A stretch of 64,000 nucleotides of DNA from Archegozetes longisetosus (taxonomy: Eukaryota > Arthropoda > Arachnida > Sarcoptiformes > Trhypochthoniidae), in NCBI GenBank assembly GCA_018873245.2, contig JAEMBT020000008.1, forward strand, positions 8,896,238-8,960,237, in the 5' to 3' direction. Below, in pieces: positions 1 to 12,987 of the stretch (within the stretch, counting starts at the first letter, position 1; each line of letters starts with the position of its first letter). The position numbers and the translations under genes are program-made. The notes below the pieces were generated by a model, which saw nothing but the letters and a program-made list of their open reading frames with translations, was not told where the DNA came from and did no database searches.

Positions 1-1614
1 AAAAGCTTATACTTGCATAGATTCAATGTTAAATTCGTTATCAAATCAACATCTTTATTTATATCATTAAACTTGTCATCTAAGCTGTGTTAGAAAACAA
101 ATCAATTAGGGAATAGCCTAACTTTTTATGAAGAAATTCTTAATCCGTAGATCACCCTTTTTTATAATAAACAGTTCGATCACTAATTTATTATATAAAT
201 ATACATATTATAAAAAAATAGATAAAGTTACAGAAAAGTAAGCATTTTTGGAATACAACCGGTTCTAATGTACTTTATGATTTGTAATAAAATTTATTGC
301 TAGTCAAATTAAAATATCATGCATTGCATCTGTAAGACAGAATATAACTGAATAAAGTAAACTTAATTTTATTATTAGTTTAAACAGTATAATAAGTAAT
401 CTGAATCGGTAATTGTTTTATTGCGACAATCTTTTATGTTAAATAAAGATAGTAAAGGAAATTTTTGTCACATACCACAAGTGATTCTTTAGTTGACTGT
501 AAAAGTTTGAAGTTGACAAGTTTTGTAAAGGATTCGAAAGCAGAAGTCCTCTAAATTCAAAGTGAAGTAAGTCTTTTTTTAATGAATAGATTAATAAAAA
601 ATAAACTATATAGAAGATCATAAAATTAAAGTTTATAACTGATTATTCTAAGAAAGATTTAAGACAAAGATTTTTACGATTCCATTGACTCCCAGTTTCT
701 TTTAAGATCGATAGTGTGACTTTTCTATTTTTGATTTGGTTCCTTTAGAGATATTTTTCAGATTTTTTCTGGGCGGTTATTTTGAGTTTAGTTTATAATT
801 TAAGTTTATAGTTTTTAAATTTTATAATATTCTCAAAATTATTCTTATGAAAATTTATTGCTATAAACCAGGCCCAGCCAAACCACGGCTCGTGAAGCTT
901 TAATTCATGGATCGCGAAGACTTTCGAGAAACTAAAAGAATGAGCTCTTAAAACTTTTTAGAAAATGCTTTAGTATTATATGCTATTTAACTGTACTTAA
1001 GTTTGTCAAATGCTATTTCAATTTAATTATTCTCTGGCTCTCGCCTCGAATCATTTTCAATTTTCAGCTCTTCAATAAAAAATGTCTGGCGGGGCCTGCT
1101 ATAAACGATCGATATCAGTATTTTTGCTTAGAAAGCAAAAAATACGATAATCTCTCAATATTTTCCTACCATACAAGAATTAGTCTTATCAATCAAATCC
1201 GAGTGATCATAACTTTCATGTTGATTCTGACAATGATTGTGTCATATTATGCCCAATATCTTATGTGGAAAACTTTGTCTCATAGCATGCACAAAATTTA
1301 TTCATATATTTTTATTACTACTTGAAATTCAGTTAGTAATGAGTTGAAAAAGAAGCTATAGAGTGCGGAAAATAATTTTCTCAAATCATTAATATTTGAA
1401 TGAGACAAATCGCAATTATTTCTATAATTTATTGGGAAAGAATTGTTTTGTTAAAAAAATTGTTTACGCTATCGTTCATAAGTCTTGGATTGGACTAAAT
1501 ATTGAATATGCAAAACCATAAATAAAAGTTATTTTATTGTGAACTATATCTATGTAATGATTACATAGTTTTAATTTACATTTATTTTATTAGAGTCCTG
1601 AAGAAGAGAGAAGT
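1..1614. other. AT-rich flank, no gene recognised
   Basis: I see no supported coding exon here. A TTTTATTAG acceptor-like site lies at about 1585-1592, just before the first peptidase exon, and the bases after it could be 5' UTR or the end of an upstream exon. An untranslated first exon may therefore lie in this stretch, but I cannot place it. Confidence 0.5.
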
Positions 1615-4600
1615 ATGGGCTTTTTCAACAGGCGCTCGAAGTTAGAAAAGTATTTGATTGCTTCAACTGTATTATTCGTACTCTTATCTATTGGACTTCT
1701 GATTGGAGTTATAGTAGTTAAAAAAGAAGGTAATCGCGGAATATGATTGCATTTTGGATTTTCTAATGCAAAACAAGCTGTAAAATTATCTGCATTGTTG
1801 ATAGTCTTTTTTTATAACTCAAATATACTGTCAACAGTCATAATATTTTATCTATTTTTATCGAAATGTTTACAAAAGCCTGCAAATTTTTCTCTACTCA
1901 ATTATGATTTAGACAACGACGATTCAGACAATGATAATTTTGAAGTATGTGAGAGCAAAGAATGTCTGATTGCAGGTAAAGCACCAAAACCTTTTTTCAA
2001 ATCAATATTATTGAGAGTAATTGAAAATTTTTAAATTCAAGCTGCTGAACTGGAAAGATCTTTGGATCAGGACGCAAATCCTTGCAATGATTTTTATCAA
2101 TATGCGTGTGGTGGTTGGATGAAAAATAATATCATTGGGCCTGATAGGTCACGATGGTCGCAATTTGACGTCACCAGGAAAACACTAGCCGATAGAGTTA
2201 GAGGTAATATTGACTAACACACAATTTTTCGAATGAATAAGTGCACACTTCAAAAAAAAAATTTTATTTGTAAAGTTGAATAATTATGCTACTTCAGGTT
2301 TAACATGTGTAAAAAACTTTATTTGTGAATTCGCTTGACTCAAAGTCACCATCATAACTAGATAAAAGCTTAATTTTAGAAGGATCAAAAATAATATACT
2401 ATATCCATAATAATTCTTAGACTGGATGGAAAATAGAAGATTTAACAAGTTGAAAAATATTGTTTTCTACTATTTAGTTGAACTGAAGTGATATTCTTTA
2501 ATTGAATAATCAGATTGTTTTTATTATTAAATTATTATGCGTACACAAACTAAAGAATAACTTTTACGATTATTTGAGGCATTAGTTACAAAAAACTTCA
2601 ATTTTCATGGGTTTATTGAGAGAATAGGTTTTCAATCAAAAATTAAATTAAAACTTGACTTTCAATATTTATCAATTTTGAACTGTTAATATATGAAAAT
2701 TAGATTAACTTCTTAAACCAGAGTCATTTATCCTAAATTCAATAATTTCTTTCAAGTTTTACTGGAAGGCGATTACAATCCCAAAGATCCGCCAATAATC
2801 AATCAAACAATAAATCTGTATAAGCAATGCATGGATACAAGTAAGATCTTAAAAGTTGTCACAGACTAACAAACATCTTTGATGACAATTCTTATGTACA
2901 TCCTATTAACAGCAACTCGTGATAGTGACGGCTATACAATTTTGCGTAAACTTCTTAAGGAGATAGAATGGCCAATGATAAATAAAGGAGAGCTCCAAAG
3001 TACAAACTATGATTGGGCTAAAGTCTTTTCGAAGTTGAATAGAGAATTTGGCTTTAGTTTCATACTATCTAATTATGTGTATCTGGACGCTAAAAATACA
3101 TCAATTTATTCTATTTATGTAAATATATTTTGAATTCCTTTTGATTTATTAGACCTTTTTAAGAAAATTCATTGAGTTGTTTTAGTTATTACATTCAAGA
3201 CTGAATATTTCACAAATTTAGTCGCAAAGATCTTTAGAATAATAACAAACATGGCTTATCCGAAATACTCTATTGAAAGGCGAATTTAGTAGGATTTCTT
3301 CAAGATAACAAAAAAATTCACTTTAGTAACATTAAACATCTTTAGTAAAACTCTATTTGATTGACAGAACAGAAACCTTTTAGGGTTTTTTGGACAACTC
3401 ATTCAACTCTAAGTGGCCTTTGTGATATTCTGTACCACCTGAAAATCCCTGACTATTTCACTTTTACTATCACCTAACCCAATGAGTACCTTAGTAACTT
3501 GATGTATACCTCTACTTCCGGTAACTAAAATATTGTTAGAATATAATGCTCTTTTAGATTATGAAACCAAGCCCAAAATTTATAGAATTTTGAAAGGTGC
3601 AGTCGGGATTCCATTCATCATTAATATGAATTCAGCCTTTCACCAACAAAATATTATTTTACAGGTTGATGCCCCATCTTTCGGTGTAGGCCGCGCACAA
3701 CTGGTGAAGCCTGACTCAACTGAGAATAAAAAGATTCTCGAGGCTTATAAACAGTTCATCGGTAACTCCGTTAGACTTCTAGCTGAAGATTCATCGAGTA
3801 TAACGAGTAACTTAGACGCTGAAATCGGCGAATTGCTTCAGTTTGAGATGGATTTGGCAAATATTACCGCTGATAGCGCTAGTCGTAGGAATAGAACGGA
3901 GCTGTATGGAAATAAGACCGATATCGGCGAATTTCTTAGTAAATATAAGAACATCCCTCTGTTGGAGATTGAGAAACAGGTGTTTGATGGTATTCTGGAT
4001 GAAGGTGTGAGTGAAGGTTCTGGACTAATCGTTTATGATAGAGATTATTTCGAAAGATTAGGAGAAGTTCTTTCTACTGCAAATCTTACGTAAGTTCTTC
4101 ATACTTTGATTATTCAAAATTCAATCAAGAAAATCGAATCAAAGCTGTAGGCAGTGACCCATTGACACAAAGTTGAGAAATGACCAAGTACAAAAATTTC
4201 TTAGATATAAAATTTAACCTCCTTCAATACAGTAAAGGTTATAACAAATATACTGCAAAATTTCGGGTGAATAATTGAGTATAAGGACTTTATAGTAAAT
4301 AAAAGTTACTATTTAATAATAGAGAATCTATTCTATGATTATAGAATAATTGAAGCTTTTTAGGTTCTCCAAATTTTCTTACTTTTTGAGTCAGCTGAGT
4401 ATAATTTTATATTTGGAGATTTCTTTAATAGGCATAAATAAACTGTAATTTTATACAGATTGATATAATCATTTCAATTTAAACTGACCTAGTGCATAAA
4501 GAATTTATATTTCAATACTCTGTTTAAAAAGAGCTTATGTCAATTTAACAATAATTTTATTTCCATATTTCATGTCATTTACAATGAATGCTATTTGGGA

Positions 4601-7370
4601 AATAAATCAGTACTGTAGCCAATTATCTCGCGTGGCGCTCAGTCAAATCATTGGGAAGTTATACGACTAAAGCGTTTCGAGACATAGAACATGAGTATAA
4701 TAAAGTTGTGACTGGAGTTGAAGAACCTAACGCTTTATGGGAAAGTTGTGTCGATGTTGTAAGTAATAGATTACCATTTGCTGTGGGAAAACTTTATGTC
4801 GAAGAATATTTCGAAGAGGAGGGAAGGGTTGATATGAATAAAATGATAGATCAATTGAATGAAGCTTTTAAGCAGTTATTGAATGATAACCAGTGGATGG
4901 ATAGCGTGACTAAAGGAGAAGCTTTGAAAAAAGTTGGTAAAATCAAAATTTCAATTTGATTATCCACCTTAAAATTATTTTTTACATAGCTCGGCCTAAT
5001 GTTGAGAGCTATTGCTTATCCTGATTTAGTCACAAATATTACAAAGTTCGACGAATACCACTATGGGGTAGGAATTATATTTGGCTTTAAATTCATGCTT
5101 TTAAATCGTTTATTTTTGAAAACTCACAGCTGAATTTAATCGGAGTTTCTGCATATTTCCAATCTATCTATGATATTAGTAAGTGGTCTACTAGTAAATC
5201 ACTGAGAAGATTTGCAAATAATGTAACTATCATTAGGGACGATCTCGAGTAAGTTGACACTCCCATATATTTTTTTTAAAGAATTTTCTAAACTCATCAA
5301 TTAAAACCAGTGACTAAATCAGAAATTCTGCTTGAAGCAACACAGCAAATTTTATTTTTAACTGCAACAATAAGGAGTGAAAGCTAAAGTTTGTTGCTTA
5401 CATTTGTCATTGAAGCTTTTAATAATCAGATATAATACTATATTATATCAATTCGTGCCGAAGAGTTTAAGTCTTCCTCAATTCTATGCTCAAAAAATGT
5501 ATAGTATTAGGATTTCTAATGATACATGTGTTATATGTGCCCCGTATGAAGGTAAGATAATAGAAAGTCCAAAAATTTGAAATATCGAATTAATTGGAGG
5601 TTTTTATCGTTGCAAAATCTATCAATTTTGTAAGTAAACAATAAGAATGATAATCAAACGATTTGAATAGCTTTCAGCTATTTTCAATATTTAGAAAAAT
5701 TACGTTAAAGATCATAAGTTTTTGTTCTTTTAAAATATAGATGGTCGACAGGTCCCGCTATTGTGAACGCATTTTTTAGCCCAAATATCAATCGCATTAG
5801 TAAGCTTGATCTATTTTTATATTATTTCGAAATAATCATTGAAGTTATATAAGTACCACAGTATTCTTTTACAGCATTTCCCGCTGGTATTCTTCAATCA
5901 CCATTCTATACTTTAGGGCTTCCAATGTGAGAAATCTCTCAATCATAAAATTTTTATCGAATTCTTTATAACTTATCTTCTTATTCATGTTAAGTGCTTT
6001 AAACCTTGGAGCAATCGGAGTCGTGAGTAAAAAGCTGTCGAAACTATCCAAATGTGAATAAAATAGCTCATATCTTTTTGATAAAACAGGTTATCGGTCA
6101 TGAAATCACGCATTCCTTTGATGATTCAGGTATTAAGTTAGATATTGATTCCTCTCTGTTATCCTAGATTTTTCATAAAATATGGAATGAAAATTAAATG
6201 AATACTAGATTTTTAATCGAAATTCCTCTCCGATTAAAGGCAGTCAATACGATGGATATGGAAATCTTCAGAATTGGTGGGATGATAATACTAAAGCAGA
6301 ATTCACAAAAAGAGTTGAATGTTTTATAAATCAGTACTCAAGTTATTACGATGAGTTGGCCGGCAGATATGTAAGATAGAGATTTCATTCAAAACTAAAC
6401 TTATTTCTAAACTATTGAACATTGTTTTAAGGTTAATGGCAATACAACAATCGGGGAGAACATAGCAGACAATGGAGGGGTGAGACAGGCTTTTAGAGTA
6501 AGTTAATTTCTTGTTTTATACATTCAGTCACAAGAAGAGGTGAAATAGTAAACTGAATTTCATGTTAAAAATTGCTAAACACTACTTAGGGACTGTCCAA
6601 TGAAATTGTTTAGCAAATTCGAGAAAAATAGGATAATTTTGTAATAAACTATGTATAAGATAAAAGGTTCACACAACATCTGACATGCTATTCTTGAAAT
6701 TCGTGTTGTCTCCTTATTTAAAAGTTGATTATCAAATTTATTCAGAAAGTTCGTCAGATTAAAATTTGCTTACACAGTCAACCCCGTCTAGAGTGAGCGA
6801 GTTAGTGCAGCCAACTGCGTTATTTTAGGCGGGGATTCATTGTGATCACGTTCACTATAAACAGGATAGGATATAATAGAGTGTAACGAGAAATTTTATG
6901 AATTTTAGACAAGAGTAAAAGTTGACTTCAGCTTTGATAAATATTCAATTGGTCATTTATATATACATACTTTAAAATTCAAACTAATTTTATTTTTGAA
7001 TCATTTCTAAGGCACTACAAAATTATGGTGGAACCAAGCAATTGTTGCCGGCAAGTATGAAAAAATTCACCAGTGAACAACTATTTTTCTTATCATTTGC
7101 TAATGTGAGCACTCATTAATGAGTTATTAATTGATTAAAACTCAATAATAAGTATCATCATTCTTTAATCTCCGTTTTGAATTTAAGGTTTGGTGCAATA
7201 ATATTCGTCGCGAAGCTTTAATTAATCAAATAGAAACTGATCCGCACAGTCCTGGGAAATATCGAGTTTGGGGTTCAATATCTAACTCTGAGGAATTCGC
7301 ACAAGCGTTTAATTGTAAACCTGGAGATAATATGACCAGACCAAGCGGCGAAAGATGTATTATTTGGTGA
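1615..7370 (+). CDS. Neprilysin-like M13 zinc metallopeptidase, 17 exons
   Basis: A type II membrane peptidase that cleaves peptides outside the cell or in the secretory pathway. My exons are 1615-1729, 1928-1975, 2042-2203, 2757-2840, 2913-3118, 3665-4089, 4611-4932, 4990-5067, 5130-5248, 5741-5799, 5875-5926, 5995-6022, 6090-6129, 6240-6370, 6432-6497, 7012-7104 and 7188-7370. All phases agree, giving 736 residues, near the family's usual 750. A short basic cytoplasmic tail precedes one membrane helix at about residues 13-35. Then come CGGW, NAFF (substrate binding, about 529-532), the zinc site HEITH (570-574), GENIADNGG with the third zinc ligand E632, and the terminal CIIW typical of M13. 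Exon 7 uses a GTTGGT donor; the nearby GGTAAA donor breaks the frame. The tiny exons around the zinc site are real. AATAAA lies at about 7450. Membership of M13 is near certain; the exact subfamily (neprilysin or endothelin-converting enzyme) is not. Confidence 0.95.
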
Positions 7371-7868
7371 AATATATGTCCAGAAATATATTTACTTAGA
7401 TTTTATTTGAATGTATTTTCTTTCCAAAATTTGATACTTGAAAAATATAAATAAATGGATAAATTACACTTTAACAATGATATTTGGCATTCAGGTTTAA
7501 AAATAAATTATGCTAATCATTTTGAAGAGTCAATTTTGTTTGAAATTTCTAAACTAAATTCGAATATTTTAGAAATTTAAGTTCTTCTTCGATGTATTTT
7601 CGTTGTTGTTTCAACCTTGCAGGTTTAGTATAAAATACGGCGCACTATTGTTGCAAATCCCATTCATGTTTCAGCTGAGTAAGTGTTGAGCAAGACAGAC
7701 CTAAACTATAAATTAGCTTGACGGTTTTAAATGAAAATATCAATAAATATAATTTTTAACAACTTATATTAGTATAAATTTTAGCCAAAAAACTTAAAAA
7801 ATCACTTCCTGACAACCAGAAAACTTCCTTGTTAATTTCGCAAAGGTAAAAGAAACTTTTTGTTCAAT
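7371..7868. other. 3' flank of the peptidase gene
   Basis: It contains a polyadenylation signal at about 7450-7455 and AT-rich sequence. Nothing else is recognised. Confidence 0.5.
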
Positions 7869-8971
7869 ATATGAACGCCTCGATAATAAAAAAGCCTATC
7901 TCTTAAAGCATTGAAACGAGTAAAACGCACTTAAAGTTGCGTTTAAAAAATGTTTACAAAAATCAAACTCATTGAAACTTAAATATGAAATTTATTATTT
8001 GTAACGTGTAATTAAACATATTCTAGATCAGATTCATCAAAATAATCTGATTCTTCAGAGTTACAATTAAATTGAGATAAAAATTCAGTATAAAATTTTC
8101 TGTTTTTTACATCCAAATAGTCTAATAATGACATTAAATCTTTTATTTTCTTATCAGATAAAGTAGATTTTTCGGCTATTTTTATGTATTTCATACAATT
8201 TTTGATTTCATCTAAATCAGTTTTCAACAAATTATTTTTGGTGTTAATTATTTTTTCATAAAATACCGTTCGAAAGATTTCATTTGTATTTCTAATGGGA
8301 TTTTCTCAAAACACTTTCTATCACAACAAACTTTGACTTCTGTAAACTCTTTACACTTAACTTTTTTGCCACTTTTTCGTGTGTACTCATTTCCCTTAAA
8401 TAAGATTAATCATTAGTCAATTAATTAATCCATCTGTTAATGATATCTAATTGAATACTGACTGAATTTCTTAAAAGTTTTTGTTTGTTTTGTTCCCATA
8501 ATATTGAATGTGAAACGCGTTTTTTCCCTTTTTCACTTATTTTTTGATTAATTTCATTATTAATTAGAATAAGAAGAGTTCTCTTATTTGGCGAGCCATT
8601 AGATAAATGAATCAATTTATTATTGATTGAATTAAACATTTAAAATCCTAATAAAACACTTGATTAATGCTTAATTGATATAAATAAAAGCTAAAGCTTT
8701 GATGTTATGTAATGATCATCAATATTGTACTGTTCATAATGAACATAACACAAATTGATTGCGCATTCTCTTAAAGTTAGATTTGATTAGCATTAAATTC
8801 TATTGTGATCAGGAGTTTTTTTAAACATGATTATTTATAAATTTTTTCCATTGAAACATATATTGAATTTTATTATATGAATAAAGTATGATGTGAGCTC
8901 AATGTTTAAAACAAAATCCGAAAAAGAGGTTAACTCGAGATAGGCTTTTTTTATTATCGAGGCGTTCATAT
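7869..8971. mobile_element. DNA transposon with 33-35 bp inverted repeats, degenerate
   Basis: The ends are inverted copies: ATGAACGCCTCGATAATAAA at the left and its complement at the right, extending through a GCCTATCTC block (7869-7902 and 8938-8971). The 1.1 kb interior holds short minus-strand coding remnants at 8421-8639, 8240-8400 and 8012-8230. The middle one carries a Cys/Lys-rich stretch (CKEF, CCDRKCF) like the amino-terminal part of uncharacterised arthropod transposase-like proteins. I infer a deletion derivative. The superfamily is not resolved, and the target duplication is unclear because the end itself is ATAT. Confidence 0.7.
8012..8639 (-). pseudogene. Transposase-like coding remnants inside the 7.9 kb element
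   Basis: Two open frames (8421-8639, starting MFNSINNK; and 8012-8230, acid-rich, ending ESDLEYV) flank a further readable piece (about 8240-8400) with YTRKSGKKVKC and KVCCDRKCFEKIP. Together they look like the first part of a transposon protein with its catalytic part missing. I recognise no DDE motif. The assignment rests on position inside inverted repeats and on the Cys pattern only. Confidence 0.35.
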
Positions 8972-9680
8972 GCAGTATTATTCTTACTTTAATTTGAAAA
9001 ACGTTATATTTTTTGCTATTTAAATTCCTAATCTAGTAAACACTTTTGTTTAAACGCGTGATCTCAATGACTGCTAAATTGATAGCCTCATTATTTGAAC
9101 ATTGATCTGGGAAAATAATTTTATTAGATGGTAAATCTAATACTAATCTATTACTTCTTATTAAAAAGATAAAGCTTATCTCTATTACATATAGAATGAT
9201 GATACCATAAATATTTGTTTTTGCATTGTTTCAATAAAAATTTTTAATATGATATTTAAAAATTATCTTGAATCCTATTTCCACAAAACAATTTGTTGAC
9301 TGTTGAACCGAATTTTGCTCAAAAAAATTTATTTCAGAAATTATGCAATTTTTCTTTTAAATAAACTAAATTTTCAGAATCTCTGACTGAAGCTAATTAA
9401 AAATTATCCCAATTGTTTCAAACTTGATAAATACAAGAAAATTTTAAGAAATTCATTCGATTTATATCTAAGTCACTAGCCTTCTTGTTGTCCTTCTATT
9501 TCAAAAATTGAGAATACTCTTGTTGATGCGGTTAGGTTCTAAGCTAAATATTGCAATTTTCAAAACAATATATGTTTAACTTAATGTGGGAAGCTGTCCG
9601 CCCATTTATTATTTTATAATCTCAATATATCAAGTAGACTTAATTGAGGTTCAGAGAACTTTGAATTTGTTTGTTACCAG
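8972..9680. other. AT-rich intergenic stretch
   Basis: No coding exon or inverted repeat was recognised between the transposon and the promoter of the cysteine-rich gene. Confidence 0.5.
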
Positions 9681-9692
9681 AGAGTATAAATA
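9681..9692 (+). promoter_or_regulatory. Putative TATA box of the cysteine-rich protein gene
   Basis: AGTATAAATAC lies about 70 bp before the ATG at 9759. A similar ATATAAATA precedes the broken downstream copy by a similar distance (about 11525 to 11589), which suggests the promoter was duplicated with the gene. The call is by sequence and spacing only. Confidence 0.45.
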
Positions 9693-9758
9693 CTGAGTAA
9701 AAGGGTAAAGCTTTTATAAAATCTTAATGGATTTCAGTGCTTGAAAATAAGTTTTATA

Positions 9759-10796
9759 ATGTATTTATTCGAAATTTTCGTATTAATATGCATGGGTAAA
9801 TTTTTGAACAATCATTGAATGATAAATCAAATATTTTTTTCAATAGGGTCAACTTTATCTCACTCATGGACAGCTTATCCAGATCCAGTGGTAAATATAA
9901 TTGAGTCATTTTATGAAAATAAATGCTTAATAAAGGCTTCTGCTGAAAAAGATTTAGATAAAATCCATTTTGAGAATAATACATGAGAAGCCAGTGGATA
10001 GGAACAGTCATAAAATTAATTTGATTATTAAATGTTAAAAATTCAGTTGATTATTTCAATCATGATTTCAAAACCAAACCTAATAATATGATCTAATTCT
10101 CATCTTTCATTCTCATGAGATGATTGTTTTTATTATATTCAAAGTAGCTTATCTAAGCTCAGTTTTATTATTGACATTCTGCCTTTAATATTTTCTTAAA
10201 TGACATTTAATAGCTGAATAATGATATACCCAATGTAATAATTTGTATTGTTCATGACATAATAGCGTGGAAACAAAGCAAAGGCTCGATGGGAAGCCTT
10301 CAAAGCTATTCCGGCAAACGAAAAGACATACGCGCGACTTTCTCAAGTTTGTGGTGAATTTAAAGCTCCAACGTGCAGATCAGCAATAGATCATCCTACA
10401 GATAATGAAATGGAAACGTGCGATGTTTACTGTTGTTACTCGGGATATTTGACTGGATATTGTGATAGAGATGCAGCTGGAGTAGCTTCCAACACTATAT
10501 GGAAATTCGGGTCCAAGTTTGGTGTTGAGGCATTTGCTGAGGCAATTAAAATTGATCCGAATGGTACATTGGCATTAGCATCAGTCTTACCAGTTTCTGA
10601 AATTTTGCCTCAAGTTTCAAATTGTAAATGTACAAACAACTATAAAGATGTATTTTGTGGGCGACATCCATATGAAAGTTTCGTAGATATTATGTGTCCA
10701 GATAAAATTTCTTGTGCTAGAACATGTTGCAGAAGAGGTATGAATAACTACGAGTGTAGCGGCTTTTTGAACGTTAATTGCAAATGCTGGAATTGA
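9759..10796 (+). CDS. Secreted cysteine-rich protein with two defensin-like CxxxC..CxC patterns
   Basis: Exons 9759-9795, 9847-9890 and 10266-10796 join in phase to 203 residues. The first two exons encode a hydrophobic signal peptide (MYLFEIFVLICMG) ending near AYPDPV. The large exon has two similar cysteine arrays. One is CDVYCCYSGYLTGYC with a distant CKC. The other, at the end, is C-x5-C-x3-C-C-x8-C-x7-C-x-C. In both, a CxxxC is followed nine residues later by another Cys and finally by CxC, which is the cysteine-stabilised alpha-beta (defensin fold) signature. The first array carries about 60 residues between its fourth and fifth Cys. I do not recognise a named family. A secreted defence or digestive role is only an inference. 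A broken tandem copy follows at 11589. Confidence 0.75.
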
Positions 10797-11588
10797 TGAA
10801 AGAAGCAATTGTTCCAAAATATTTAAATGTTTAAATTATTTGTATTCAACATAGTGTTAATCAGTATTATTTCATGTTATATTTTATGTATTAAGTGAAG
10901 AAATTATTATATGTAAGTTTCCACTATGTTCAATTAAAAATAACAATTAAGCAATGAATATAAATCATGCCGGAAATAAAATTTATGCTTAGCTGGAAAA
11001 ATTGAAAGCTCTTCATTCAAACTAGCTAAACAAAATATGAATTTTGAAATGTACTTTCAATGACTGAAATAAGTTTGTTTTGTTTTAAGTTCTATGAAGA
11101 GCTAGAGTTGTGACTTTTCTAATAGATTTTGCTTAAAATCTTAGGATGATATACTCAGGCATTTCTAATGAAACTAGGAATTTAATTAGAGTTTTCTCGA
11201 AGAAAAACTGAATCAAAAATATAAGCTAATTTTTTGTTTTTCCACAACTATCGCAGATATTAATTGTTTAAAATCTTCTAATTATCATTCTTTATTAAAG
11301 CGTCAATCAATAAGGCCATTGATATCTAAATTTTCCTATACTTAAATTTATGGTGAAATCTGAGTACAGACTCTATTTTAAAAGTTGAAATACTGTGAAA
11401 TTTAAGAGTAGAATTTCTTCAATTTGTAGAAAATACTGTTTCCTTTCGGATAATATTGTTATATCAATACAGTATAAGTTGTTATTTTCGGCTAAAAGAA
11501 ATTTAATTATGTATGATTTGATAGAATATAAATATCGAGAGTAGCAATTGAAGATTTTATTAGGATTCCGATAGCTCTGCGTTCGTCG
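10797..11588. other. 3' flank of the cysteine-rich gene
   Basis: AT-rich sequence with a possible AATAAA near 10976. No coding exon was recognised before the broken duplicate. Confidence 0.5.
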
Positions 11589-11719
11589 ATGTATTTTTTC
11601 ATGATACTTATTTATTATACATGAGTTGGTTATCTGAATTTGTTTTGAATTCTGACTTTAATATATTTCTCTTCAGGATTAATTACCATTAATTCGCAGG
11701 TAGCTCATCCAGATCCAGT
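11589..11719 (+). pseudogene. Broken tandem copy of exons 1-2 of the cysteine-rich gene
   Basis: ATGTATTTTTTCATG at 11589 matches the start of the signal-peptide exon at 9759. 11676-11719 is a 44-base exon, the same length as exon 2 at 9847-9890, with a good TTCTCTTCAG acceptor. It ends in the near-identical coding segment for HPDPV, followed by the same GTAAAT donor. The copy of exon 1 has lost a base, so it runs into TGA and its donor is damaged. No copy of exon 3 is seen before 12.5 kb. This is a partial duplication that has decayed. Confidence 0.7.
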
Positions 11720-12512
11720 GGTAAATAAATTGTTCACTTAGAATATTCTATATACTTATACAGAAATTTAAATTTCTATTTCAATTTTCCTGTTCTTTAT
11801 CTCTTAATGCCTAACTTTAAGCTTGAAAAATAAAAACTACAAGTAATAATATTAATAATATAATATTGAAATTAATTCCATAAAATGTGTGGCAATATTT
11901 TCGAACTGCAAAATTGTATTGTCATAGTTTTTCGATTGACAGTCATCCATTTTGATCAGTAATAGCATCAAACCAAGTTTTATGAAGTTTAATATGAACA
12001 CAATTTTTGACAAGTACCTTAGGATAAACCAGAATCAGTTATGGTTCATTAATTATTTAAATTGAAAAATTATTTTGTTTTTCTCGTGCTTCTGATTATT
12101 TTTTTATTATTCTAATTGAAGTAAAAACTTTGATTCGTGCATTTAACAAAAATCAGTGAAATTTGAATTGATTTAAAACTTGTATTTATTGACAATTTTC
12201 CCATAAAACAAAATCAATACAACTATGAAAGTCTAACGCATAACAAAAGTATCATTTGATTAAATAATTATCGAAAGTTGTAAAGTCTGACAATTATTTA
12301 AATTATTGCTTAATAAATGATTTGAATTCTTAATTTTTCCATACTTAACTCAATGAGACAAAAGTGAAAAACAATTTAAGATTAAATGCTCATAAAATCA
12401 TTACAAACCATTTATTTAAATATCGCGCCAATAAATTCGAAAAAACATTCAAATATATTAATGAAATGTGAAAAGGTTTTTATAGAGCAAGAATCTAAAA
12501 TTATATTTTACA
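11720..12512. other. AT-rich stretch after the broken duplicate
   Basis: The lost third exon of the duplicate would be expected here, but I find no trace of its cysteine-rich sequence. Confidence 0.5.
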
Positions 12513-12692
12513 CTATTATTATTTCAACTTAAGGACGGAAAAAATAAAGTGACATCTAATGCACTAAACCTGAAACAACTATACTAACTTTTGAAACTTT
12601 AGTTCTGTTCTACTAAAACTTTGGTTCTGTTTTATGCTCTAGGCATTAGATGTCACTCTATTTTTTCCGTCCTTAAGTTGGAATAATAATAG
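12513..12692. mobile_element. MITE with about 50 bp inverted repeats
   Basis: The left arm has ACTTAAGGACGGAAAAAATA followed by a GTGACATCTAATGC block. The right arm repeats these in reverse complement before TTGGAATAATAATAG. The 180 bp length, lack of coding sequence and nearly perfect arms identify a small non-autonomous DNA transposon, just upstream of nucleobindin. Confidence 0.85.
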
Positions 12693-12987
12693 ATTATGTA
12701 GCGTTGAAAGCACATATTAATTTATAGGTACAGTTTTGAGCAGAAGTTTATAGAAATTTGTAATGACCAACAATAAATTAAAGTGAATAAGAAATAAACA
12801 CATATGTCATAAACACGTCATTGACTTGACTTTAAAGTTGACGTGTTTTTAAAAGTCTTAGTAAAAAGAGAACAAATATTGCGTTCATTTAACAGTGGAT
12901 TAGATTTAATCAACCAAATGACATATGAATGAGATATCAATAATATTGAATAATAGTTAATAAATTTTAGTGTTAATAATCAATAAA

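Noticed and set aside
439-621. Open frame on the minus strand
   Set aside because: Low-complexity AT-rich sequence without homology features or splice context.
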